Under the pieces are notes generated by a model. It was not told the DNA's origin. It worked only from the letters and a program-made list of their open reading frames with translations, and ran no database searches. DNA of 13,681 nt. Origin: Mangrovibacterium sp047972415. Lineage in GTDB: Bacteria > Bacteroidota > Bacteroidia > Bacteroidales > Prolixibacteraceae. Positions 7,997 to 13,681 of this stretch are shown one piece after another. Position 1 is the first letter of the stretch. The number at the start of each line of letters is the position of its first letter. The position numbers and the translations under genes are program-made. The stretch covers positions 1-13,681 of the forward strand of contig JBKEAN010000072.1 of the NCBI GenBank assembly GCA_047972415.1. Direction: 5' to 3'.

Positions 7997-8821
7997 ATGA
8001 AAACAATGAACCACCTTCTTTTTGCCACCCTTATTTTGCTTGTGGCCACAAGCTGCCACAAAGACAAGGACAAACCCACCGAACCCGAAGCGGAATTCAC
8101 CTTCAACCTAACTTATACACACGGCGATGTAGTTGATGAACCCCTGGCCGACGGTGATACCATTGTTCTGGATATGGTGGATAGCTTTGACCTGCACGTG
8201 GACATTGACACCGAGCTGCCCCTGCTGGAATACTCGGTTGACTACGATAGCAAATTCTTCGGCTTTACCGACAGGGGGAATTACAACTACCGCTTTACAA
8301 ACAACGGGAACGGGGTTAGTAGCGTTAGCGTTTTTGCACTGGTACGCGAAGGCGACCTGGAGCCCGACGAAGAGGCCTTCTACTATACAACCATTATTAC
8401 AAAAGTGCCTGTTACCACCTATTCGGTTTATTCGCTCACATTGCCCACTTATACCATTGATGTGGCAGACGAAAGCCTGAAAAACGAAATTACCACCGAC
8501 CTGGATGCCAACTACAGCCTGCTGTACCGCTGGCTAAACCTCACGGTTACCAGCACCACGGGCGGTACCTATACCCTAAAAACACCTACGGGCGAAGGAA
8601 GCGGCACGTTTACCACCGATAATTACCTGGACCCGACAAATTTTTCGTTTACCTATAACAATCGGGCCTACAGCTACGTAAAAACCACTATTCCCGGTAA
8701 TAGCGTGAAATGTAACTACACCCAGGATTTAACCAGTTACTACCAGGCCAAGTACCCGGGAAAAAGCATCAACACGGTTTCGCTCACCTTTAGGGGTATT
8801 TGGAACAGGTCGGTAAAATAA
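7997..8821 (+). CDS. Lipoprotein of unknown function, possibly surface-exposed
   Basis: The product has 274 residues and I do not recognise its family. The signal peptide (MKTMNHLLFATLILLVATSC) ends in lipobox VATSC, so Cys20 should carry lipid. It is followed by HKDKDKPTEPEAE, a charged Lys/Asp/Glu stretch. In Bacteroidota, acidic residues just after the lipid Cys can act as an export signal to the cell surface, so surface display is possible, though the run here is mixed charge. The mature part is acidic in its first half (ELPLLEYSVDYD) and rich in Thr, Ser, Tyr and Asn in its second half (residues 150-270), suggesting beta-sandwich folds. There is no catalytic motif. The gene is followed after 91 bases by a small gene with no visible terminator between, so co-transcription is likely. 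Confidence 0.85.
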   Translation: MKTMNHLLFATLILLVATSCHKDKDKPTEPEAEFTFNLTYTHGDVVDEPLADGDTIVLDMVDSFDLHVDIDTELPLLEYSVDYDSKFFGFTDRGNYNYRFTNNGNGVSSVSVFALVREGDLEPDEEAFYYTTIITKVPVTTYSVYSLTLPTYTIDVADESLKNEITTDLDANYSLLYRWLNLTVTSTTGGTYTLKTPTGEGSGTFTTDNYLDPTNFSFTYNNRAYSYVKTTIPGNSVKCNYTQDLTSYYQAKYPGKSINTVSLTFRGIWNRSVK

Positions 8822-8912
8822 GCCCGGAGGCGAGCACCAGCCCAACAGTCCAAACGAACCAGGCGAAACCAGGCAGTTTTCTTTTTTATTAATCAAACTA
8901 AAACGAAAAAAA

Positions 8913-9227
8913 ATGAATACAAAAGAAGAACGCGACTTTGTAGAGCATGTGGTAAAAACCATGGAAGACGAAACCAGCCGCTTACAGGGGAAAGGCTACG
9001 ACCCAACAAGCCGGGTAACCGCACTGAAAGAAAAATCGGCAACTGCTACCGCCGCCGAGGTTGCCCAGCAGAAAGCCCAAAGCGAAGCGATGAATGCAAC
9101 AAAAATTGCTAACGAAGCCTTAAAAGCAGCTTACGACGATGCCTCGTCGGTAATTGACTTGATGGAAGGTTTGTTTGGAAAAGATGATGCGCTGGTACAC
9201 AAACTGCGCAAATTCCGCAACTGGTAA
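8913..9227 (+). CDS. 104-residue helical protein of unknown function
   Basis: The start ATG follows an A-rich leader (ACGAAAAAAA), as is common in this phylum, and the frame ends 15 bases before a strong terminator. The protein is soluble and almost wholly helix-forming. It has a charged N-terminus (MNTKEERDFVEHVVKTMEDE), then a long Ala/Gln/Glu/Lys segment at about 40-80 with coiled-coil character (for example AAEVAQQKAQSEAMNATKIA). A short amphipathic segment SSVIDLMEGLFGKDD follows, and the C-terminus is basic (KLRKFRNW). There is no Cys, no signal peptide and no known domain. It looks like a small conserved Bacteroidota protein, but I cannot name the family. The likely operon with the preceding lipoprotein gene is the only functional hint. 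Confidence 0.8.
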   Translation: MNTKEERDFVEHVVKTMEDETSRLQGKGYDPTSRVTALKEKSATATAAEVAQQKAQSEAMNATKIANEALKAAYDDASSVIDLMEGLFGKDDALVHKLRKFRNW

Positions 9228-9242
9228 CAAATGCCATGCTGT

Positions 9243-9277
9243 AAAAAAGTCCTGACTGGTTCGTTCAGGACTTTTTT
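9243..9277 (+). terminator. Strong intrinsic terminator after the 104-residue protein gene
   Basis: AAAAAAGTCCTGA (9243-9255) and TCAGGACTTTTTT (9265-9277) form a perfect 13-bp stem with a 9-base loop. The outer part is the A/T tract, so it could work in both directions. Confidence 0.92.
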
Positions 9278-9434
9278 ATTGCTGTTTTTTTGACCGTGTT
9301 TCCGACCAACATGCGATGTCCGAGGCATCGGAGGCAACCGTTTTCCGACAGGTGTTCCGTTTTATAACCCCGTAGAGTTTACTTGTTTTTGTGGGGCGAT
9401 TAAGCGTAAGGGCTTGCGGCCTTTCCATTGTTTG

Positions 9435-9799
9435 TGGGTGCCTTTTTACCTTGCGTTGGCACCTTTTCGTCGCAAATGGGTGCCTTTTTGCCTTGCGTTG
9501 GCACCTTTTCGTCGTAAATGGGTGCCTTTTTGCCTTGCGGAGGCACCTTTTCGTCGTAAATGGGCGCCTTTTTGCCTCGCGTTGGCACCTTTTCATCATA
9601 AATGGGTGCCTTTTTGCCTTGCGGAGGCACCTTTTCGTCGCAAATGGGCGCCTTTTTGCCTCTCGGAGGCACCTTTTCATCATAAATGGGCGCCTTTTTG
9701 CCTTGCGGAGGCACCTTTTCGTCGTAAATGGGTACCTTTTTGCCTCTCGGAGGCACCTTTTCGTCGCAAATGGGTGCCTTTTTGCCTTGCGGAGGCGCC
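9435..9799. repeat. 42-bp tandem repeat array, 8 full units plus one partial
   Basis: Eight head-to-tail units start at 9435, 9477, 9519, 9561, 9603, 9645, 9687 and 9729, each exactly 42 bases. A ninth (9771-9799) breaks off after the second hairpin arm. No indels occur. About ten positions vary (unit positions 5, 6, 14, 18, 19, 22, 23, 35, 38 and 39). Each unit has the order TGGGTGCC, TTTTTGCC, a short variable spacer, GGCACC, TTTTCGTCG, TAAA. GGTGCC can pair with GGCACC, extended to 7 bp where the second arm is AGGCACC, and T's follow. Substitutions in some units (GGCGCC or GGTACC in the first arm) are not matched in the second arm of the same unit, so there is no sign of compensatory change. 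There are no unique spacers, so it is not CRISPR. Confidence 0.95.
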
Positions 9800-9968
9800 G
9801 AATAACAGCGGTCTGGTACCAATTTATTGTAATCTGGTGGTAACTTTGGCTGAATAAAGGCTGGTTGCCAAGCCCACCAAACCAGAAAGGCGTTTTTTTA
9901 CGCTTGGCCATCAACTTTCGGGGCCGCTTGGCTGTTTCAGCTTGCGTAAATCAATAAATCAACAAATT

Positions 9969-10406
9969 ATGGCAAATGTAAGTGTGTATCTGAATTTTGG
10001 CAGACAGGCCGAACAAGCGTTCAACTTTTATAAAACCGTATTCGGGGTTGAAGCGGCACTCGATATTTCCCGTTTTGGCGACGTTCCACCGTCGGAAGAG
10101 ATGCCGCCCCTGTCGGATGCCGATAAAAAACTGGTGATGCACGTATCGTTGCCCATTATGGGCGGTTTTGTGCTGATGGGCTGCGATATTCCGGCCTCGA
10201 TGGGAATGAAACTGGAGCTGGGGAACAACGTGAACCTAAACCTGGTACCTGCCAGCCGCGCCGAAGCCGACCGCCTGTTTGCAGCCCTATCGGCCGGGGG
10301 GCAAGTAACTATGCCGATGGGCGATATGTTCTGGGGCGCGTACTTTGGCAGCTTTGTGGACAAGTTTGGCATTTGCTGGATGATTAATTACACCGAGCAA
10401 GCGTAA
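9969..10406 (+). CDS. VOC-superfamily protein, PhnB/glyoxalase-like
   Basis: This 145-residue protein of the vicinal-oxygen-chelate fold resembles the PhnB/YjdN branch. The N-terminal beta-alpha unit VSVYLNFGRQAEQAFNFYKT and the VFGVEA segment after it (about 4-30) are typical. The second half has the matching beta strands (MHVSLPIMGGFVLMGCD) and the closing MPMGDMFWGAYFGSFVDKFG followed by CWMINYT, which is standard for the family's C-terminal module. The start at 9969 (ATGGCAAATG) is chosen over an upstream in-frame TTG at 9942 because the fold begins right after it. It is a single gene with its own terminator. Members are often annotated as antibiotic-resistance or 3-demethylubiquinone proteins without proof. 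Metal dependence and substrate cannot be told from the sequence. Confidence 0.9.
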   Translation: MANVSVYLNFGRQAEQAFNFYKTVFGVEAALDISRFGDVPPSEEMPPLSDADKKLVMHVSLPIMGGFVLMGCDIPASMGMKLELGNNVNLNLVPASRAEADRLFAALSAGGQVTMPMGDMFWGAYFGSFVDKFGICWMINYTEQA

Positions 10407-10413
10407 AACCAAA

Positions 10414-10451
10414 CAAGGTGCCTTTCTGCGGGGAGGGGCACCTTGCTTTTT
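10414..10451 (+). terminator. Intrinsic terminator of the VOC gene
   Basis: CAAGGTGCC (10414-10422) pairs perfectly with GGCACCTTG (10437-10445) around a 14-base loop and is followed by CTTTTT. It starts 8 bases after the stop codon. Its GGTGCC/GGCACC core and loop resemble the unit of the 42-bp array upstream of the same gene. Confidence 0.88.
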
Positions 10452-10508
10452 GGTGGTGAGACGGAAGTCGGGGCTAGTTATATTTAAATGTTAACCACAA
10501 CGTACACA

Positions 10509-10539
10509 AAGGCCTTCACAAAGTGCACCACGGTAAATT
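10509..10539. repeat. 31-base dispersed repeat, copy 1
   Basis: This segment begins AAGGCCTTCACAAAGTGC and ends CCACGGTAAATT. It matches 12595-12625 at 30 of 31 bases, in the same orientation, about 2.1 kb away. The two copies lie just outside both ends of the GH28 gene. Confidence 0.85.
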
Positions 10540-10553
10540 CTTCCAACCGCCAA

Positions 10554-10577
10554 TTGTCAATCTGTAAATCGTCAATC
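10554..10577. repeat. Short degenerate repeat of GTCAATC/GTAAATC
   Basis: Three near-identical 7-9 base words follow one another: TTGTCAATC, TGTAAATC, GTCAATC. It is a minor simple repeat with no assignable role. Confidence 0.5.
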
Positions 10578-10600
10578 GCCAGTCCTTGTTCTGTCTGTCA

Positions 10601-10830
10601 TTTAAGCTTCGCACCTTCGTGCCTTTACGTGCTTCATTTAACCACAGAGAACACAGAGGCTACATAGATTTGTTCCCTTTCAAATTTAAACCTCGCGCCT
10701 TGGCGCCTTTACGTGCATCTTTTAACCACAGAGAACACAGAGGGCACATAGCGTACCTCTCTGTATTTTGGTTTTTAGTTTTTTTCTGAAATTCAGTCTT
10801 CGCGCCTTCGTGCCTTCGCGTTTAAACTTC
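10601..10830. repeat. 84-bp tandem duplication with ACCACAGAGAACACAGAG core, plus a third fragment
   Basis: Copy 1 starts at 10601 and copy 2 at 10685, offset by exactly 84 bases. They share TTTAA, a GC-rich CTTCG/CCTTCGTGCC-like segment, CCTTTACGTGC, and an identical ACCACAGAGAACACAGAG core, with differences between. A third partial copy of only the GCCTTCGTGCCTTCGCG part lies at about 10793-10830. The period is a multiple of three, so one frame translates as a repeated LRASFNHREHRG peptide. I regard that as a by-product of the DNA repeat. Confidence 0.8.
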
Positions 10831-10858
10831 GTCCGGCAAGCCCGGTGTCTCCTCTCTC

Positions 10859-12532
10859 CTACTTCAACACCACTTCGCTTTTCAGGTCGCCTACCAGTTG
10901 CACGTCGGCTTCGGTGAGGGTGCGGCCGGCCATGTTTAGGCTCACGTTTTTGGTACTGGTACCGCCAATGCGGAAGAGCTGCTCCCCACCCGTCGATTTA
11001 AAGCCTTCAAAATCCATGTTCTGGCTATTGGCAATGCGCACGGCCGTTCCCGAGGCCACATCCAGCTCCACATTTTTAAAGCTGATGTTTGACGCGTAAT
11101 TCATACTGAAGCCCTTATCTGTTTTTAGCAGCATGTTTTCGAACTGAAGGTTTTCGACCGGCATTTCGGGAATACCCTGAATCATAAGTGCCTGTGCGGC
11201 GCCGTCGCAATAAATATTTTTGAAGTACATGTTGCGGAAGGCGGGCGTTTCGTCGCTCACCGGAACGGGCTCAATCAGCATGTCGCCGGTTTGCGGGTCT
11301 TCTTCGGGCGATTTGCCGCCATAAAACAGGTTGAAGCGAATGGCATCGGTAGGGATATTGCTCATGCGGATGTCTTCCATCCAAATATTTTCGACTACCC
11401 CGCCACGGCCGCGGTTGCTTTTAAAGCGCAAGCCGCAATCGGTACCTACAAAGGTGAGGTTTTTGGCATACAGGTTGCGCACCCCGCCGCTCATTTCGCT
11501 GCCCAGCACAAAACCGCCGTGGCCGTGATAGACGGTACAGTCGCGTATAACAAACAACTCGGTGGGTTTGCCCCGCTCGCGGCCTTCTTTGTCCTTGCCC
11601 GATTTAATGCAAATAGCATCGTCGCCTACATCGAAGCTGCAATTTTCGATTAGCCCTATGCGGCAGGATTCGAGGTCGAGTCCGTCGCCGTTTTGCGAAA
11701 ACCAGGGGTTACGAATACTTAGGTTGCGCATAATAAGGTGCTCGCACATCAGCGGGTTTACGTTCCAGGCGGGTGAGTTCTGAAAAGTGACCCCACAGAG
11801 CAATACCCGTTTACAATCGACCAGGCTTACCATTACGGGGCGCAGGTAGTGTTTAAAAGGCTCCATGCTGGCAATGGTCCGCTCGGTTGGCAGCTTATCG
11901 CGTTGCTCGTTTCCAATCATCGATGCCTCGGAGGGGTACCATTTGCGGCCGTCAACCACAACGCCGCCCGATGCCAGCAACTTTTTCCATTGCCCCTCGG
12001 TTAGTTTTTCTTTCTTCACCTGGCGCCACTGGCCGCCGTCGCCATCAAAAATACCTTGTCCGGTAATGGCAATGTTTTCGAGCTTACGGCCCATAATGGG
12101 CGACTCGCAACGCACTTCGCTCAGCCCTTCAAAATACGATTCAATAAGTTTATACTGGTTTAAGTCGGAGGTAAACTGAATGAAAGCGCCGTTGGCGGTA
12201 TGCAGGTTGACGTTGTTTTGCAGGTAAATGGGGCCCGTGAGCCACAATCCGGCGGGGATGAGCACCACGCCGCCGCCACTTTCGGAACATTTTACGATGG
12301 CCGTATTTATGGCTTCGGTAACCAGCGAATGGTTGTTGGGTACCGCGCCAAAATCGGTAATGTTAAACGTATCGGTTTTAAACGAAGTGGTTTGCAGTTC
12401 GGGCATCTCGAAGGGGATGGCCATGCCGGCAAGCGGCGACAGTGCCGGGCTTATTGCCGGGCTTTTGGGTTGACAGGCAAGCAGCGCAGCCAGCGCGGCT
12501 GCGGCTAAAACGGATGTGTATTTGTTCTTCAT
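10859..12532 (-). CDS. GH28 polygalacturonase-type pectinase, lipoprotein
   Basis: This 557-residue right-handed beta-helix hydrolase of glycoside hydrolase family 28 cleaves galacturonosyl linkages in pectin. The signal peptide ends in lipobox LLAC with Cys20, followed by QPKSPA, which has no acidic export signal, so a periplasm-facing lipid anchor is likely. The entry to the helix, FNITDFGAVPNNHSLVTEAI (56-75), is typical of bacterial members. The catalytic motifs are all present: NGDGLD at 281-286 (Asp283), GDDAICIK at 303-310 (Asp304/Asp305), HGHGG at 336-340 (His338) and RFK at 369-371. The NGD form of the first motif is not the classic NTD, and I take it as a bacterial exo-type feature with moderate confidence. 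It lies 153 bases downstream of the pectin methylesterase gene on the same strand. Endo- versus exo-action, and homogalacturonan versus rhamnogalacturonan, cannot be decided here. Confidence 0.92.
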   Translation of the reverse strand: MKNKYTSVLAAAALAALLACQPKSPAISPALSPLAGMAIPFEMPELQTTSFKTDTFNITDFGAVPNNHSLVTEAINTAIVKCSESGGGVVLIPAGLWLTGPIYLQNNVNLHTANGAFIQFTSDLNQYKLIESYFEGLSEVRCESPIMGRKLENIAITGQGIFDGDGGQWRQVKKEKLTEGQWKKLLASGGVVVDGRKWYPSEASMIGNEQRDKLPTERTIASMEPFKHYLRPVMVSLVDCKRVLLCGVTFQNSPAWNVNPLMCEHLIMRNLSIRNPWFSQNGDGLDLESCRIGLIENCSFDVGDDAICIKSGKDKEGRERGKPTELFVIRDCTVYHGHGGFVLGSEMSGGVRNLYAKNLTFVGTDCGLRFKSNRGRGGVVENIWMEDIRMSNIPTDAIRFNLFYGGKSPEEDPQTGDMLIEPVPVSDETPAFRNMYFKNIYCDGAAQALMIQGIPEMPVENLQFENMLLKTDKGFSMNYASNISFKNVELDVASGTAVRIANSQNMDFEGFKSTGGEQLFRIGGTSTKNVSLNMAGRTLTEADVQLVGDLKSEVVLK

Positions 12533-12594
12533 AAATGAGTCTATTTTAAAATTGGTTTAATCATGAAACTTGTCCCGGTTAACGGGAGGGTACG

Positions 12595-12625
12595 AAGGTC
12601 TTCACAAAGTGCACCACGGTAAATT
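12595..12625. repeat. 31-base dispersed repeat, copy 2
   Basis: This copy differs from 10509-10539 by a single base (AAGGT in place of AAGGC). It lies between the GH28 start codon and the pectinesterase stop codon and contains the palindrome GTGCAC. Confidence 0.85.
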
Positions 12626-12632
12626 TTTTATT

Positions 12633-12682
12633 ACTGCGACTGCAACTGTGAACTGACCACTGCGACTGCGACTGACCACTGC
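12633..12682. repeat. Simple repeat of CTGCGA hexamers with two ACTGACCACTGC words
   Basis: ACTGCGACTGC-type hexamer runs at 12633-12643 and 12659-12674 are interleaved with two copies of ACTGACCACTGC at 12652-12663 and 12671-12682, offset by 19 bases. The repeat ends 3 bases from the pectinesterase stop codon and lies in the spacer of the presumed esterase-GH28 transcript. Confidence 0.75.
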
Positions 12683-12685
12683 TTA

Positions 12686-13657
12686 CTACTCGCCGGGTAC
12701 CCAGCCCGTTCCCGAACCGCCAAAGATGGTGGCGAGGGTGTATTTTTTTGCCTCCTTTTTGCTTAGCTGGTGCGACCAAGCTACGCGTTTCGAGGTTTTT
12801 GCGCCGGGCCCTTTGTTGTTATATTCGGCGTAATAGGCGGTTTGGTCGCGGGTAGTGCCGCTCCAGTTTGCCCATCCTTCGGGCAAAATATGGGCACCCA
12901 ACTCGCAATTGATGTACACCACCTTGGCATAGTTGCGCCAGGGTCGGCCCAGGTAAGCCTTGGTAACGCCGTTGTCGGCTGTAATTTTGCAGTTGATGAA
13001 CACGTAGCCAAAAGCCCGGTTTTTGGGTGTGCTGGCGGCAGTGAGGTACGAGTCGCTTTTATTGTCGAGCGTGCAGCCATCGAATACGGCCGTTGCATCG
13101 CCAAAAATAAAGTCGGTGGTACCTTCCACGTAGCAGTTTTTATAGTACTGGCGGCTGCCTTCGCCGGCCGCGTAAAGCGTGTCCTGGTTGCCCAGTATGC
13201 GGCAGTTTATAAACTGGCAACGGTCGCCCTCAACATGCAAAGCAACGGCCTGCCCCACTGGCCCTGCCGAGTTGATGATGGTGAGGTTTTCGGCTTTAAA
13301 ATCGTTGGCTTCCACCTTCATGGTGTAAGTATGAAAGGTGCTGTTGCGGCCCAAATCAATTTTATCGAAATGATCGTTAAAGCTGATGATGGTTTCGTTG
13401 GCGCTTTCGCCCCGCAGGGTCAGCAGGGTATTCCACGGGTACACCCGAAGCTTTTCGTTATACACGCCTTTTTTGATGTGAATAACGATGGGCTTGTCGG
13501 GAAATGCCTTGGTGGCATCAATGGCCGCCTGGATGGAGCTGAAATCGCCGCTGCCATCGCGGGCAACCGTCATTTCGTAGGCGACATCCTGTGCTGCCAG
13601 CTTTCCGGTATTCAGGGCCAGGAGTGCCATTATCAAAATCAATTTTAATGTTTTCAT
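12686..13657 (-). CDS. Pectin methylesterase (carbohydrate esterase family 8)
   Basis: This 323-residue secreted enzyme removes methyl esters from homogalacturonan, giving free galacturonate units and methanol. A Sec signal peptide (MKTLKLILIMALLALNTGKL, cleavage near AAQ, residues 21-23) has no lipobox Cys, so the protein is soluble in the periplasm or released. All CE8 motifs are present: GVYNEK at 64-69, GQAVAL at 135-140 (Gln136), QDTLY at 158-162 (acid/base Asp159), DFIFG at 182-186 (nucleophile Asp182) and LGRPW at 236-240 (Arg238). The length is normal for a single-domain bacterial enzyme. It is the upstream member of a same-strand pair with the GH28 gene, fitting stepwise de-esterification and hydrolysis. 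Only 24 bases of upstream sequence are visible, so the promoter or any further upstream gene is out of view. Confidence 0.95.
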   Translation of the reverse strand: MKTLKLILIMALLALNTGKLAAQDVAYEMTVARDGSGDFSSIQAAIDATKAFPDKPIVIHIKKGVYNEKLRVYPWNTLLTLRGESANETIISFNDHFDKIDLGRNSTFHTYTMKVEANDFKAENLTIINSAGPVGQAVALHVEGDRCQFINCRILGNQDTLYAAGEGSRQYYKNCYVEGTTDFIFGDATAVFDGCTLDNKSDSYLTAASTPKNRAFGYVFINCKITADNGVTKAYLGRPWRNYAKVVYINCELGAHILPEGWANWSGTTRDQTAYYAEYNNKGPGAKTSKRVAWSHQLSKKEAKKYTLATIFGGSGTGWVPGE

Positions 13658-13681
13658 ATTTTTTGTTTTTCTACCACAAAG

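Larger units (their letters stand above)
9228..9968. other. 741-base intergenic region holding a terminator and a tandem-repeat array
   Basis: After the terminator (9243-9277) comes about 160 bases with no recognisable feature, then the 42-bp repeat array (9435-9799). About 170 bases then lead to the VOC gene. That last part contains a weak hairpin (CTGGTT near 9860 with AACCAG near 9885) followed by CGTTTTTTT. Long open frames cross the array in several frames because the period is a multiple of three. None has a good start or a recognisable domain, so none is called as a gene. Confidence 0.55.
10452..10858. other. Repeat-rich intergenic region between convergent VOC and GH28 genes
   Basis: This gap of about 400 bases holds no convincing gene. 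In order it contains a TTAACCACAA stretch with one copy of a 31-base dispersed repeat (10509-10539), a short GTCAATC/GTAAATC run (10554-10577), and an 84-bp tandem duplication with a third fragment (10601-10830). A frame at 10586-10789 is simply the translation of that duplication. No good terminator for the GH28 gene was found. A 4-bp CCGG/CCGG hairpin near 10832-10845 is too weak to call. Confidence 0.6.

Noticed and set aside
9435..9799. CRISPR array
   Set aside because: The units are contiguous with no unique spacers, and no cas genes are in the window.
9391..9857. Two plus-strand open frames across the array
   Set aside because: They start at GTG or TTG without context and give Cys/Trp/Phe-rich repeat peptides with no domain. 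They are by-products of the repeat.
9276..9914. Long minus-strand open frame (about 210 codons) across the 42-bp array, with Lys/Arg/His-rich repeats
   Set aside because: The period of 42 keeps frames open on both strands. The peptide is an unnatural Arg/Lys/His/Met/Cys mix, the frame runs into the upstream gene's terminator, and variable sites mostly change residues.
10586..10789. Short plus-strand frame with repeated LRASFNHREHRG
   Set aside because: It is the translation of the 84-bp DNA duplication, with no start context, a pattern well known as a false protein.
12770..13648. 292-codon plus-strand frame
   Set aside because: It is antisense to the pectin methylesterase, whose motifs are complete. 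The frame is a shadow of GC-rich codon use.

Overview
The window looks like Bacteroidota chromosome. The signs are Cys-20 lipoproteins with short lipoboxes, A-rich leaders instead of clear Shine-Dalgarno sites, a large AsmA-type envelope protein, a pectin-degrading gene pair, and several kinds of short intergenic repeat. A family within Marinilabiliales/Prolixibacteraceae is a guess from the overall feel and is not shown by the sequence. No RNA gene, insertion sequence, CRISPR array, SusC/SusD pair or phage gene was seen.

Left part (1-6258): a small unknown ORF at the window edge converges on a single-haem cytochrome c lipoprotein gene, with a shared hairpin terminator between them. The cytochrome gene is divergent from a 1419-residue AsmA-like protein with one N-terminal membrane anchor. 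That protein is built from about seven degenerate repeats of roughly 173 residues, as expected for a groove-shaped lipid-transfer protein. It converges on a membrane glycosyltransferase of family 2 that probably uses a polyprenyl-phosphate acceptor. These are envelope-biogenesis genes, but nothing shows that they act in one pathway.

Middle part (6391-10451): a bleomycin-hydrolase-like C1B cysteine peptidase with a secretion signal is followed by a clean terminator. After a 400-base AT-rich gap comes an unknown lipoprotein and a 104-residue helical protein of unknown function, ending at a perfect 13-bp-stem terminator. A 741-base gap then holds 8.7 copies of a 42-bp tandem repeat in which each unit carries a hairpin followed by T's. 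A small VOC/PhnB-like gene follows, with a terminator whose core closely resembles the repeat unit.

Right part (10452-13681): a repeat-rich gap leads to two minus-strand pectin genes, a pectin methylesterase (CE8) upstream and a GH28 polygalacturonase lipoprotein downstream. The esterase would strip methyl groups from homogalacturonan and the polygalacturonase would hydrolyse the bared chain. A 31-base repeat with one mismatch lies on both sides of the GH28 gene. The locus probably continues past the right edge.

The observations most worth a second look are the periodic architecture of the AsmA-like protein, the 42-bp hairpin array and its likeness to the neighbouring terminator, and the lipoprotein plus 104-residue unknown pair.
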